A DNA stretch of 64,000 bases from Microbacterium marinum. GTDB lineage: Bacteria; Actinomycetota; Actinomycetes; Actinomycetales; Microbacteriaceae. The notes below the pieces were generated by a model. The model was given only the letters and a program-made list of their open reading frames with translations. It had not been told where the DNA came from and ran no database searches. Location: assembly GCF_014204835.1 (NCBI RefSeq), contig NZ_JACHMD010000001.1:186001-250000 (forward strand), in the 5' to 3' direction. Shown piece after piece: positions 43,617 to 51,931 of the stretch (position 1 is the first letter of the stretch; every line of letters begins with the position of its first letter). The translations under genes were made by a program, and so were the position numbers.

Positions 43617-44438
43617 TCCGACGATGGCGGATGCTGCGGCCTACCGCATACGACCATCTCGGACGCATTCCGCCTCGGACGACGCCGCCTCAACCCGGCG
43701 CTGATCGCGGAGATCGTGGCCGCACTCGACGAGGACCCAACGGCCGTCGACGCATGGCGAGCCCGCGTCGCGGCGGCGACCGCAGTCGATGCGCTGCCCG
43801 CAGTCGATGCGGTGCCCGATCCAATCCCCAACCTCGTGAGCACGCCGCCCGCGCGCAGGCCTCCGGGATGGATTCTCCTCCTCCTCCTCGCCGGCCTTCT
43901 TCTAAACGCGACTGGAAAGTTCGTCAACCCGCTGCTCGGCGACGTCTTCTTCTTCGACATGATCGGGACCGCCGTCGTCGCGATCCTCGCAGGGCCATGG
44001 GTCGCTGCGGGTGTCGGCGCGCTGTTCATCCTCGTCGAGCTCCTGAAGGGTCAGCTCGTCGCGGCCCTCTTCTCAGTCACGATGGTCACGGCGGGGCTCG
44101 TCTGGGGCTTCGGCGCCACGCGATTCGGCATGGCGTCGACGCTGCCGCGCTTCCTCGGCCTCAGCGCGATCGTGGCGGTCGCGACCTCGCTCATCGCCGT
44201 GCCGATCACCGTGCTCTACCTCGGCGGCGCGACGGATCGAGGGCTCGACGCACTACGTGACACCGTCATGGCGATCGCCCGCGTCGACTCCGGCGTCGCG
44301 ATCGGGGTCGTCAACCTCACGATCTCGGTCGTCGACAAACTGGCGGTCGGCGCTGCAGCGTACGCGATCGCACGCGTCGTCGGTGCGACGGGCTCCGTCG
44401 ACGTGCGTCATGCGCACGGCTCTAGGCTGGAGGCATGA
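43617..44438 (+). pseudogene. 5'-truncated HTH and membrane (ECF S-component-like) gene
   Basis: The frame contains the second half of a helix-turn-helix, CGLPHTTISDAFRLGRRRLN (about codons 6-25), a linker, then six hydrophobic segments (from WILLLLLAGLLLNATGK) resembling a small ECF-type substrate-binding membrane component. The first ~20 residues of the HTH and any start codon are missing: between the DUF2510 stop (43606) and the motif there is no in-frame ATG/GTG/TTG. The frame stays open backwards into the DUF2510 gene, which is only a shadow. Translation could restart at GTG 43717, after the HTH. Best read as a gene beheaded at its junction with the upstream gene. Confidence 0.55.
44423..44428 (+). 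promoter_or_regulatory. -10 box of leaderless HAD gene
   Basis: TAGGCT followed by 6 nt (GGAGGC) and ATG at 44435. It lies inside the end of the truncated upstream gene. The GGAGG could also serve as a ribosome site if transcription reads through. Confidence 0.45.
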
Positions 44439-45115
44439 CGACGCGCTCCCCCTGGTCCTGCATCCTCTGGGACGTGGACGGCACGATCGTGGACGCCTCG
44501 GAGGGCATCCTGAATCGCCTCACCCGCTGCCTCACGCACTTCGGTCTCCCGGCGCCCACCCGCGAAGAGTTGGTCCACTGGATCGGTCCGCCGATGTTCG
44601 ACTCGTTCCAGAAGAACGTGGGGATGACGCCCGAGCAGGCGACCGAGGCGGTCACGTACTACCGCGCGATCGGCAAGGCCGACGGCTACACGTCGGGGGC
44701 GCGGCTCTACCCGGAGATCGGAGAGCTCATCGCAGAGGTGGCCGCCGCGGGGATCCCGCAGGCGACCGCAAGCTCGAAGCCCGAGAACCAGGTCGTGGCG
44801 CTCATGGAGCACTTCGGCCTCGCCGAACACATGCAGGCGATGGCCGGCGCGACGCCCGACGAGAAGACGCTGGCCTCGAAGGCCGACATCGTCGCCGAAT
44901 CGCTGCGCAGGCTCGCCGCCTGCGGAGCAGACGTGAGCCGACCGATCCTCATCGGCGACCGCCACCACGACGTGGACGGCGGCGCTGCCAACGGCGTACC
45001 GGTGATCTTCGTGCGGTGGGGCTTCAGCTGGCCGCACGAATCCGAGGGGGCGCAGGCGGCGGTCGACACGGTGGCCGACCTCCGCCGCCTGCTCCTCCTG
45101 TCAGACGAGGTCTGA
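44435..45115 (+). CDS. HAD-family phosphatase (phosphoglycolate phosphatase-like)
   Basis: A 226-residue HAD hydrolase with motif I DVDGTIVD (about residues 14-21), a helical cap, motif II SSKP (about 112), and motif IV IGDRHHDVDG (about 172-181). The layout is that of the Gph/PgmB group with a four-helix cap. Such enzymes dephosphorylate small sugar or glycolate phosphates; the substrate is not determinable here. It overlaps the upstream frame by ATGA and also has its own -10 box. Confidence 0.85.
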   Translation: MTTRSPWSCILWDVDGTIVDASEGILNRLTRCLTHFGLPAPTREELVHWIGPPMFDSFQKNVGMTPEQATEAVTYYRAIGKADGYTSGARLYPEIGELIAEVAAAGIPQATASSKPENQVVALMEHFGLAEHMQAMAGATPDEKTLASKADIVAESLRRLAACGADVSRPILIGDRHHDVDGGAANGVPVIFVRWGFSWPHESEGAQAAVDTVADLRRLLLLSDEV

Positions 45116-45143
45116 CAGGCCTAGATCAGACGTGATGTCTGAT
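45100..45143. terminator. Two tandem TCAGAC hairpins between HAD and csp genes
   Basis: First stem GTCAGAC (45100-45106) / GTCTGAC (45110-45116), 3-nt loop, including the HAD stop codon. Second stem ATCAGAC (45125-45131) / GTCTGAT (45137-45143), 5-nt loop. All four arms share TCAGAC/GTCTGA. They lie between convergent genes and probably terminate both. Confidence 0.5.
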
Positions 45144-45149
45144 GAAGCC

Positions 45150-45356
45150 TCAAAGGGGGCGGATGTTCTCCGCCTGCAGGCCCTTGGGGCCCTGCGCGAT
45201 GTCGAACTCGACACGCTGGTTCTCTTCCAGCGAGCGGTAGCCCGAGGACTCGATGGCGGAGTAGTGGGCGAAGACGTCGGCGCCGCCTTCATCGGGAGCG
45301 ATGAAGCCGAAGCCCTTCTCCGAGTTGAACCACTTGACGGTACCGCTGACGCTCAT
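45150..45356 (-). CDS. Cold shock protein
   Basis: A 68-residue single-domain CSD protein: RNP1 GFGFIAPD (about 15-22) and an RNP2 that reads VFAHYSAI instead of the usual VFVHFSAI. It binds single-stranded RNA/DNA as a chaperone. Start ATG 45356 has AAGG upstream and is preceded by a leader of ~60 nt, as is common for csp genes; TAGGTT near 45411 may be the -10 box. The F-to-Y change keeps an aromatic RNA-stacking residue. Confidence 0.93.
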   Translation of the reverse strand: MSVSGTVKWFNSEKGFGFIAPDEGGADVFAHYSAIESSGYRSLEENQRVEFDIAQGPKGLQAENIRPL

Positions 45357-45523
45357 GAACTGCCTTACTTGATAGATGCCGACGACACGTGCGCCGGTCG
45401 CTCCCCAACCTAGCCGCCCGCGCGCCGCCTGTCTCCCCCTGGGTGAGAAGGTGACGAAAACGTTGCCCGACCGTCACCCGGCGGCCTCCTCGCCAAGCCC
45501 TCGGCGCGGCACCGCCCGGCGTC

Positions 45524-45529
45524 TAGGGT
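45524..45529 (+). promoter_or_regulatory. -10 box of leaderless amidohydrolase gene
   Basis: TAGGGT followed by 6 nt and the GTG start at 45536, identical in spacing to the Pr6Pr promoter at 25246. Confidence 0.55.
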
Positions 45530-45535
45530 GAAGCC

Positions 45536-46795
45536 GTGCCCGCCTCCCCCTCTGCCCCTCCCGGCCGCCTTCCCGTCGTCGGCAGCGCGGTGCTCCGCAA
45601 CGTGCGGCTGCTCGACGGCACGGGCGCTGCCCCCGAGCATCGCTCCCTCGTGATCGAGGAAGGCGTGATCGCCTCGATCGACGCGGACGAGGTCGCGGCA
45701 TCCGGCACCGCAATAGATATGGGCGGGGCCTTCGTCATGCCGGGCCTCGTCAACATGCACAACCACTTCTCGCTGTCGCTGCCCGGCCCCGGCGGCGACG
45801 CCGTGAGTGCGCTCGGTGCGCACGGACTGGCCCTCCATATGGCGGATGCCGCGCGGCGGACCCTGCTCTCCGGGGTGACGACAGTGCGATGCGTCGCCGA
45901 GAAGGACGGTGCCGATTTCGCGCTGCGGAGGGCGATCGACGCCGGACAGGTGGTGGGGCCGCGCATCCGCACGGCGGGGCGCGCGCTCTGCTGCACCGGA
46001 GGTCACGGCCACGAGACCGGGGACACGGTCGAATGCGACGGCGCCGACGGGTTCGCCCGCGGCGTCCGGAGCCAGATCGCTCTGGGTGCGGACCTCATCA
46101 AGCTGATGATCTCCGGCGGCATCGCCGGCGAGCACGAGCAGATCACGACGCCGCAGCTGACCCGGAGCGAAATGGCGGCCGCCATCGAGACCTCGCACGC
46201 GTGGGGTAGGAAGGTCACCGCCCACGCGGGGCCCGCCGCCGTCATCGCCGAAGCCGTGCGCCTGGGCCTCGACTGTGTGGAGCACGGCTACGAGCTGACG
46301 CCCGAGGTCGCGCGCCTCATGGCTCAGCACGGGACCGCACTCGTTCCCACGCTCGTCGTCACCCGCGCGCAGGCGTTCTTCGACGACCTCGGCGTTCCGG
46401 CGTGGATGCAGGAGCGATCGCTGAGCGCCGGACCCCGCCACCTCGAGTCGTACCGCGCGGCGATCGCGGCCGGCGTCACCGTGCTTCTGGGCAGCGACAT
46501 GCCGCCGTACTGGGACTTCGAGGGGACGACGGCGATCGTCCGCGAGCTCGAGCACATGGAGGCGGGCGGACTGACCGGGCACGATCTCCTCCGAGCGGCG
46601 ACGGTCGGGCCGGCGCAGTGGCTTGGCGACCACGACCGCTACGGGCGTCTCCTCCCGGGGATGGCGGCGGACCTCATTGCCATGCCCGCTGATCCTTCGG
46701 CGGGGATCACTGCACTCCGGGGCCTCGACTTCGTGATGAAGGCGGGCGTCATCGTGCGCGACGACCGTCAGCGAGAGGGGTCGGCTTCACACTGA
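45536..46795 (+). CDS. Amidohydrolase (imidazolonepropionase/prolidase-like, metal-dependent)
   Basis: A 419-residue TIM-barrel amidohydrolase with the metal-binding set HNHF (residues about 76-79), K in ADLIKLMISGGI (about 187), H in TAHAGP (about 228), H in CVEHGYEL (about 247) and D in LLGSDMP (about 321). This group includes Xaa-Pro/Xaa-Arg dipeptidases and enzymes acting on cyclic amides; the exact substrate is not visible. GTG 45536 is a leaderless start. The long minus-strand frame 45410-46633 opposite it is Arg/Gly-rich without domains and is rejected. Confidence 0.85.
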   Translation: MPASPSAPPGRLPVVGSAVLRNVRLLDGTGAAPEHRSLVIEEGVIASIDADEVAASGTAIDMGGAFVMPGLVNMHNHFSLSLPGPGGDAVSALGAHGLALHMADAARRTLLSGVTTVRCVAEKDGADFALRRAIDAGQVVGPRIRTAGRALCCTGGHGHETGDTVECDGADGFARGVRSQIALGADLIKLMISGGIAGEHEQITTPQLTRSEMAAAIETSHAWGRKVTAHAGPAAVIAEAVRLGLDCVEHGYELTPEVARLMAQHGTALVPTLVVTRAQAFFDDLGVPAWMQERSLSAGPRHLESYRAAIAAGVTVLLGSDMPPYWDFEGTTAIVRELEHMEAGGLTGHDLLRAATVGPAQWLGDHDRYGRLLPGMAADLIAMPADPSAGITALRGLDFVMKAGVIVRDDRQREGSASH

Positions 46796-46803
46796 CGGCG
46801 CTC

Positions 46804-48492
46804 TCACCCGCTCGCCGACGGCGCGGCATCCGGGTTGGTCAGAAGAGCCCGCAGCGGACCGAGCCCCATCGGACCCAACGCGAGCGCGTCACGGTGGAAG
46901 TCGCGCAAGGAGAATCGCGACCCTTCCGCCTCCTCGCGTGCCGACCGGGCCTGCCACCACAGCCGCGCCCCGACCTTGAACGCCAGTGCCTGGCCCGGCC
47001 ACCCGAGATAGCGATCGACTTCGAAGCCGGCGAGCTCCGGTGCGACCAGGGCGAGGTCGACGAGCAGGCGCACGGCGAGCTCCGGTGACCACTCCGTCTC
47101 GGAGGTGAAGGGATTGAGCGGGATGCCGCGCCCGGTGTGGAGTCCGATGTCGGCGACGATGCGAACGGACCGCCAGATCTGCCCGAGGATCAGGCCGAGG
47201 CGCTCGGCGTCGTCGCGGATGAGTCCGAGGTCGTCGGCGACCTGCTCCGCGTAATGGGCCCAACCCTCCGCATACCCGTGGATGTGACACAGGTGCCGTT
47301 GCCATGGGTGAAGGTCGGGATCGGCGGCCGTCAGGACGAACTGAAGATGGTGGCCCGGCACTCCCTCGTGGTGCACGCTCGTCACCTCCTGCCACGTCGC
47401 CGCCACCGGCACCCCGGTCGGGATGGTCCAGACGACCCGGCCCGGTGACGAGCCGTCGGGGGCGCCCGGGCTGTAATAGACAACGCCCGATGCGGCCTCC
47501 GACACCAGGCATTCGACGTGGTGAACGGATGCCGGGAGGTCGAAAGCCTCCGCTGACGCGGCGATCGTCTGCGCGACCCGCTCGGCGAGCCACCCCCGGA
47601 TCGCTTCGACGCCCTCAAGACGGTACGCCGGATCGCGGTCCAGCCGGGCCGCGGCATCCCGCACCGGATCCGACCCCACGCCGCCGAGACGCTCGGCGAG
47701 CGCTCGGGCTTCGGCGGTGAGCCGGCGCAGTTCCGACCAGCCATATGCGTATGTGTCGTCGAGATCGATCTGCGCGCCGAGCATCGCCGCCGTCATGGCC
47801 GCGTACACCTCCTCGCCCACGCCGTCGCGCGCCGGTGCGTATGCCGGGAGCTCATTGCGGAGCAGGTCGACGAGCTCGCGGAGCGCGGCCGAGGTCTCGG
47901 CGGCGGCCGTGCGGACGCGGGCGCGCGTCGCGTCATCGATCCCCCCCGCGAGCGGCAGGGACGCGAACCAATCGGAGCTGACCCACCCGTCCACCTGAGC
48001 GGCGAGGGTGTCGAGCTGACGGACCGGGGCGACCCCGCTCCCGGCGAACCGATGCGATTCGTCACGGGCCCACCGGAGCGCGGCGATGTAGTCGCGGACG
48101 GCGGCCGGTGCGGCCTCGAGCCGTGCGACGACGGTCTGCCCGGCGGCATCCGGCGTGACGACCGCACCCTCGAACGCCTGGCGGATGAGATGCACGGGAG
48201 TTGCGAGGCCCGCGACCAGGCGCGGGGTGAATCCGGTGTCGAACAGCACGCGCTCGTGCTCCAAGCGCTCCCGGAGCGCGGCGCGCAGGACGGGGTCGCC
48301 CTCCGGTGTCGCGTCGAGTGCCGCGAGGGTCTCGCCCTGGAGCGCGTATTTCCGCTGGAGCCACGCCGGACCCACGTCAGGGAGGAGCGAGGCGGACACC
48401 CGGCCGATCGCCTGCGCGGCATCCGGCTCGTGTTCGGCCAGCTCGGCCACGTAGTCGTCGGCGAGGGCGTGGATCGGATCGGCGCGGTGCAC
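46804..48492 (-). CDS. DUF885 family protein (putative zinc peptidase-like)
   Basis: A 562-residue DUF885 protein with the motif HHEGVPGHHLQ (about 380-390), a HExxxH-type pattern thought to hold a metal, followed by HGYAEGWAHYAE (about 414-425) with further His/Glu. DUF885 proteins resemble M32/M3-like metallopeptidases by fold and many are annotated as such, but activity is rarely shown. GTG 48492 is the first start of the conserved N-terminus. It converges with the amidohydrolase gene 8 bp away. The 183 bp upstream (48493-48675) show no gene. Confidence 0.85.
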   Translation of the reverse strand: MHRADPIHALADDYVAELAEHEPDAAQAIGRVSASLLPDVGPAWLQRKYALQGETLAALDATPEGDPVLRAALRERLEHERVLFDTGFTPRLVAGLATPVHLIRQAFEGAVVTPDAAGQTVVARLEAAPAAVRDYIAALRWARDESHRFAGSGVAPVRQLDTLAAQVDGWVSSDWFASLPLAGGIDDATRARVRTAAAETSAALRELVDLLRNELPAYAPARDGVGEEVYAAMTAAMLGAQIDLDDTYAYGWSELRRLTAEARALAERLGGVGSDPVRDAAARLDRDPAYRLEGVEAIRGWLAERVAQTIAASAEAFDLPASVHHVECLVSEAASGVVYYSPGAPDGSSPGRVVWTIPTGVPVAATWQEVTSVHHEGVPGHHLQFVLTAADPDLHPWQRHLCHIHGYAEGWAHYAEQVADDLGLIRDDAERLGLILGQIWRSVRIVADIGLHTGRGIPLNPFTSETEWSPELAVRLLVDLALVAPELAGFEVDRYLGWPGQALAFKVGARLWWQARSAREEAEGSRFSLRDFHRDALALGPMGLGPLRALLTNPDAAPSASG

Positions 48493-48675
48493 CCGCTCAC
48501 CCTATGGGGCACCGTCAAGGAGTGGCTCGAGCTCGCGCCGAAGGAGCGAGTTTGCAAGGCGAGCGGATCGGCGCGGAGTGCAGGCCCGGAGGGCTTGCGG
48601 AGCGCGGACCCAACGGTGTCCGAGCGGCCGGCACGAACCTGTGCGGCACACATCTCCGGGGCGTAACGTCCGAAG

Positions 48676-49209
48676 ATGAGTATGAAACAGGAAACTGATG
48701 GACACCCTGCGGACAACCTCGCTCTCGCGTCGGTTCTCGTGGGGTCGTTACCCAGAACGTTGATGACGCAGGAGGCGCCCACCCGCTACACCGTCGAAGC
48801 TGTGTTCAGCCGCCGGCCGGGCGGAGATGAGGTCCGGGGCCTGCTCGGCCCGGAAACCCGCGAGATCCTCGCGAGTTCCGGCTATCCGAACGTGGCGTTG
48901 GTTGTGTCCGACCGGCGGCTCGAGATTCACAACACGAACCTGGAGGAACTGCGGGAAGGGCTGGCGCGAGTACTCGCGATGCGTCTGGCTGAGATCAGTG
49001 AGCTGACCCGAAGCGCGAAGGAGGCGTCAGCGAGTAGCGCGCGCTCGGTGGCGGCTCGAGAGCTGGAGCGGGTGGCGGCGGTGACCGAGCTCGCCGAGAT
49101 GGTCTCGTTTGCGATTCCACCGATGCCGGACGACGGTGCGGATCAGCGGGCTCGCACCTATCGCTCACAAATCGAAGCTTGGTCGGGAACGACGAGCGCA
49201 CCCCGGTGA
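48676..49209 (+). CDS. Protein of unknown function with coiled-coil C-terminal half
   Basis: A 177-residue soluble protein that I do not recognise. The first ~95 residues look like a small alpha/beta domain (VALVVSDRRLEIHN at about 75-88). Residues about 90-145 form a long, Ala/Glu/Arg-rich amphipathic helix. The stop overlaps the GTG of the kinase-like gene (GTGA), so the two are a unit. Base composition is visibly lower in G+C than the flanking genes, which suggests later arrival. Confidence 0.6.
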   Translation: MSMKQETDGHPADNLALASVLVGSLPRTLMTQEAPTRYTVEAVFSRRPGGDEVRGLLGPETREILASSGYPNVALVVSDRRLEIHNTNLEELREGLARVLAMRLAEISELTRSAKEASASSARSVAARELERVAAVTELAEMVSFAIPPMPDDGADQRARTYRSQIEAWSGTTSAPR

Positions 49210-50210
49210 CGGATCGGCGAGAGGTGAACGAAGCCCCGCACGCGGCTGTGGTCTACCACCCTGAGAAGGCGTCCTTGAGGCAGATTCGTGAGCTCGCCGC
49301 GGCTCGTGAAACGGCGCTCGACTGGGCGCCGACTCGCTGGTACCCCACACGCGCAGAGGACTCCGGACTGAATGCGACACGAGAGGCCATCAGCGGCGGA
49401 CCAGCAGTATTGCTCGTCGCGGGCGGTGACGGGACAGTTCGAGCCGCAGCGGCGGTCTTGCAGGGCACCGGAATACCGATGGCACTCCTACCCGCTGGCA
49501 CCGGAAACCTCCTTGCTCGCGAACTCGGCGTCGTTCTCAGCGACACCGAGACAGCTGTCGCGGCGGCCTTCACCGGCCACGACCGGCGAATCGACGTCGG
49601 AATCGTGGAGCTGGAAAACGAGCACCGGCATCGGACGACGCACGTATTCGTGGTGATGGCCGGCATCGGCCTGGATGCGGACATGGCTGAGAACACGAAC
49701 GCTCTCGCCAAGAAGCATCTGGGTTGGGCCGCATACGTGACCCCGATCGCGAGATCCGTGATCGCGAATCGGCTGTTCCACGTCGTCTACCGCGTCGATG
49801 GGAGTCGGGCGCACAGCTCGCGCGCCCATACGATCATCGTCGGCAATTGCGGCACCCTCGCCGGCAACATGCTGCTGATTCCCCGAGCCGTCATCGACGA
49901 CGGACTTCTCGATGTCGTCATGATGCGACCGACGGGACGCTTCGGGTGGGCGGGGATCGGTTCACGGCTCACCCTTCAGGGCGCAGCGCGTCGGTCACGA
50001 TTGAGCCGCCGGATCCTGCGACGAATCCCCGACCTGCACTCACTTGCCTACGCTCAGGGCAGCGCGTTCGACGCCACATTCGATCAGCCGCGGGCGATAC
50101 AACTGGACGGTGACAGCGTTGGGAAAGTCCGAGCTGTCCGCATCACGGTCCAGCCCGGTGCGCTCCTCGTAAGAACTCAACACCCCGCCCTCCTGGCAGG
50201 GGTGTCATAG
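49206..50210 (+). CDS. Diacylglycerol/sphingosine kinase-family lipid kinase
   Basis: A 334-residue DAGK-type kinase with the nucleotide-binding GGDGTVR (about 76-82), LPAGTGNLLARELG (about 98-111), the second-domain GIGLDADMAENTN and a C-terminal stretch with QLDGD (about 300). It phosphorylates a lipid hydroxyl (diacylglycerol or a similar lipid) at the membrane. An upstream TTG at 49179 is in frame, but GTG 49206 overlaps the previous stop and begins nearer the conserved N-terminus (AAVVYHPEK). Lower G+C than its surroundings, as for its partner gene. Confidence 0.85.
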   Translation: MTDRREVNEAPHAAVVYHPEKASLRQIRELAAARETALDWAPTRWYPTRAEDSGLNATREAISGGPAVLLVAGGDGTVRAAAAVLQGTGIPMALLPAGTGNLLARELGVVLSDTETAVAAAFTGHDRRIDVGIVELENEHRHRTTHVFVVMAGIGLDADMAENTNALAKKHLGWAAYVTPIARSVIANRLFHVVYRVDGSRAHSSRAHTIIVGNCGTLAGNMLLIPRAVIDDGLLDVVMMRPTGRFGWAGIGSRLTLQGAARRSRLSRRILRRIPDLHSLAYAQGSAFDATFDQPRAIQLDGDSVGKVRAVRITVQPGALLVRTQHPALLAGVS

Positions 50211-50373
50211 GGACGAGCACTGCGAGACAGGCGCGAGACCGGAGGTCGCGGAGCGCGAGCGAGCCTATGGGACGACCGGAGCTCCGCGAGTCCACCCCGC
50301 TTCGACCACGCCTCGTCATCGCTGATCGGATGGGGCTCGCACGTCAGTCGCCTCCCGGTCCCCGGAAACGACG

Positions 50374-50406
50374 AAGCCGGTCGGGATTCACATCTCCGAC
50401 CGGCTT
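50374..50406 (-). terminator. Terminator of tRNA-Leu
   Basis: An 11-bp perfect stem, AAGCCGGTCGG (50374-50384) / CCGACCGGCTT (50396-50406), 11-nt loop, 12 nt beyond the tRNA 3' end on the minus strand. It is followed by the T-containing tail CGTCGTTTCC. The segment 50211-50373 shows nothing else that I can name. Confidence 0.7.
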
Positions 50407-50418
50407 GTCTCGCACCTG

Positions 50419-50505
50419 TGGTGCGCGAGGGGGGACTTGAACCCCCACGCCCATAAGGGCACTGGCACCTGAAGCCAGCGCGTCTGCCAATTCCGCCACT
50501 CGCGC
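50419..50505 (-). tRNA. tRNA-Leu (anticodon CAG)
   Basis: The minus strand folds as a class II tRNA. Acceptor GCGCGAG (from 50505) pairs with CTCGCGC (to 50423). The anticodon stem is CTGGC/GCCAG with loop TTCAGGT, giving anticodon CAG. There is a variable arm typical of Leu (TGCCCTTATGGGCGT), and T-arm GGGGGTTCAAGTCCCCC. The CCA end is encoded (50421-50419). A tRNA-Leu here agrees with the origin-proximal order of Microbacterium-type genomes. Confidence 0.95.
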
Positions 50506-50648
50506 GAGCCCGTGTCTCCACGGGATCAACTTTCCGAGGATATCATGGCGCGAGCCCGCCGGAGAATCGCCCGCACCCGCCTTCCCCAGACCCTGCCAGG
50601 GTCTGCAACTAGCATGTACGCACCGGTCCAGACTGCCTGAGGAGCCCC

Positions 50649-51386
50649 GTGGGACTACTAGACAGCTTCGAGAAGGGAATCGAACGCGCCGTGAACGGTG
50701 CGTTCGCCAAGACCTTCCGCAGCGGCGTGCAGCCCGTCGAGATCGCCTCCGCGCTGCGGAGCGAGCTCGATGCGAAGGCCGCCGTCGTCTCGCGCGACCG
50801 CATCCTCGTGCCCAACACCCTTGAGGTGCGCCTGGCACACGCCGACCACGAGCGCATGCAGGCGATCGGGTCAGCGCTCGATACGGAGCTGCGACAGCTG
50901 GTGGAGCGGCACGCGCGTGAGCAGAACTACAGCTTCGCCGGCCCCGTCTCCATCACGCTCGTCACCGACGAGAAGCTCTCGACGGGCACCGTGAGGGTCA
51001 GCTCCCGCTCGGCCGCCACGGCAGAGGACGTGTCGTGGCAGGGCGTGGTCGAGATCGACGGCAAGCAGCACACCCTCATTAAGAGCCGCACGGTCATCGG
51101 ACGTGGGTCGGATGCCGACATCACCATCCCCGACGCCGGCACGAGCCGCCGCCATGTCGAGATCCTCTGGGACGGTCGCCGCGCGATGGTCCGCGACATG
51201 GGGTCGACCAACGGCACCCAGTTGAACGGCCAGAAGGTGTCCGAGGCCGCGCTGACGCCGGACTCGGTCGTCACGATCGGTCGCACCCGCATCACGTTCC
51301 GCGTCGTCGCCCAGGCGCCGCGCACCCCGTCCCGGCCCGCCGACGATGACGCGACGAGGCTGTTCGACCTCGGAGGCTCTGCGTGA
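50649..51386 (+). CDS. fhaA: FhaA-like protein (DUF3662 and FHA domains)
   Basis: A 245-residue protein: N-terminal DUF3662 domain (LLDSFEKGIERAVNGAFAKT, about 3-22) to about residue 120, then a C-terminal FHA domain with GRGSDADI (about 151), SRRH and STNGTQLNG, the phosphothreonine-binding site. FhaA proteins bind phosphorylated partners such as the MviN/MurJ pseudokinase complex and control peptidoglycan synthesis. GTG 50649 follows GAGGAG; -10 box TAGCAT at 50610-50615. First gene of the fhaA-pknB operon; it overlaps fhaB by GTGA. Confidence 0.93.
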   Translation: MGLLDSFEKGIERAVNGAFAKTFRSGVQPVEIASALRSELDAKAAVVSRDRILVPNTLEVRLAHADHERMQAIGSALDTELRQLVERHAREQNYSFAGPVSITLVTDEKLSTGTVRVSSRSAATAEDVSWQGVVEIDGKQHTLIKSRTVIGRGSDADITIPDAGTSRRHVEILWDGRRAMVRDMGSTNGTQLNGQKVSEAALTPDSVVTIGRTRITFRVVAQAPRTPSRPADDDATRLFDLGGSA

Positions 51387-51919
51387 GTGAACTGACCCTG
51401 CTGCTGCTGCAGATCGGATTCCTGATCCTGCTGTGGTTCTTCGTCTTCGCCGTCGTCTACTCGCTCCGCGCCGACCTGTTCGGTGTGAAGGTCAGGCGGA
51501 TGCCGGAGCCCGCGGCCGCCGCGCCCGGCCCGGTCGCGACCGCGCCGGCTAACGCGGAGACCTCGCTCGTCACCCCGATCTCGCAGCGTCCTGCCGCGCC
51601 GAGCGGACCGCGGAAGGCGACGGTCGACAGCGTCTCGCGGATCGTCATCACGAGCGGACCCAAGGCCGGACTCGAGCTGCCGCTCGGAGACGAGCCGCTG
51701 ACGATCGGCCGGTCGAGCGAATCCGGCCTCGTCATCCGCGACGACTACACGTCCAGCCACCACGCACGCCTCGTGCTGTGGGGGGAGCAGTGGATGGTGC
51801 AGGATCTCGACTCGACGAACGGCACCTGGCACAACGGCGAGCGCGTGGCATCCCCTGTCCCGATCATCGTGGGCGCCCCGATCAAGGTCGGCGCGACGAC
51901 CTTCGAGCTGCGGAAGTAA
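51383..51919 (+). CDS. fhaB: FhaB-like FHA protein
   Basis: A 178-residue protein with an N-terminal membrane segment (LLLLQIGFLILLWFFVFAVV, about 5-24) and a C-terminal FHA domain: IGRSSESGLVI (about 110), SSHHARL, STNGTWHNGE. FhaB (FipA partner in mycobacteria) reads Thr-phosphorylation by PknA/PknB at the division site. Overlaps fhaA by 4 bp. Confidence 0.92.
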   Translation: MSELTLLLLQIGFLILLWFFVFAVVYSLRADLFGVKVRRMPEPAAAAPGPVATAPANAETSLVTPISQRPAAPSGPRKATVDSVSRIVITSGPKAGLELPLGDEPLTIGRSSESGLVIRDDYTSSHHARLVLWGEQWMVQDLDSTNGTWHNGERVASPVPIIVGAPIKVGATTFELRK

Positions 51920-51931
51920 CGGCCCGCACCG

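Noticed and set aside
45410..46633. 407-residue frame on the minus strand opposite the amidohydrolase
   Set aside because: Gly/Arg/His-rich shadow with no domain or ribosome site; the plus-strand amidohydrolase has a full metal-binding motif set.
48493..48675. Left attachment site of an island integrated at tRNA-Leu
   Set aside because: Only a short word (ACCTGTG) resembles the tRNA flank; no direct repeat of the tRNA 3' end and no integrase was found.
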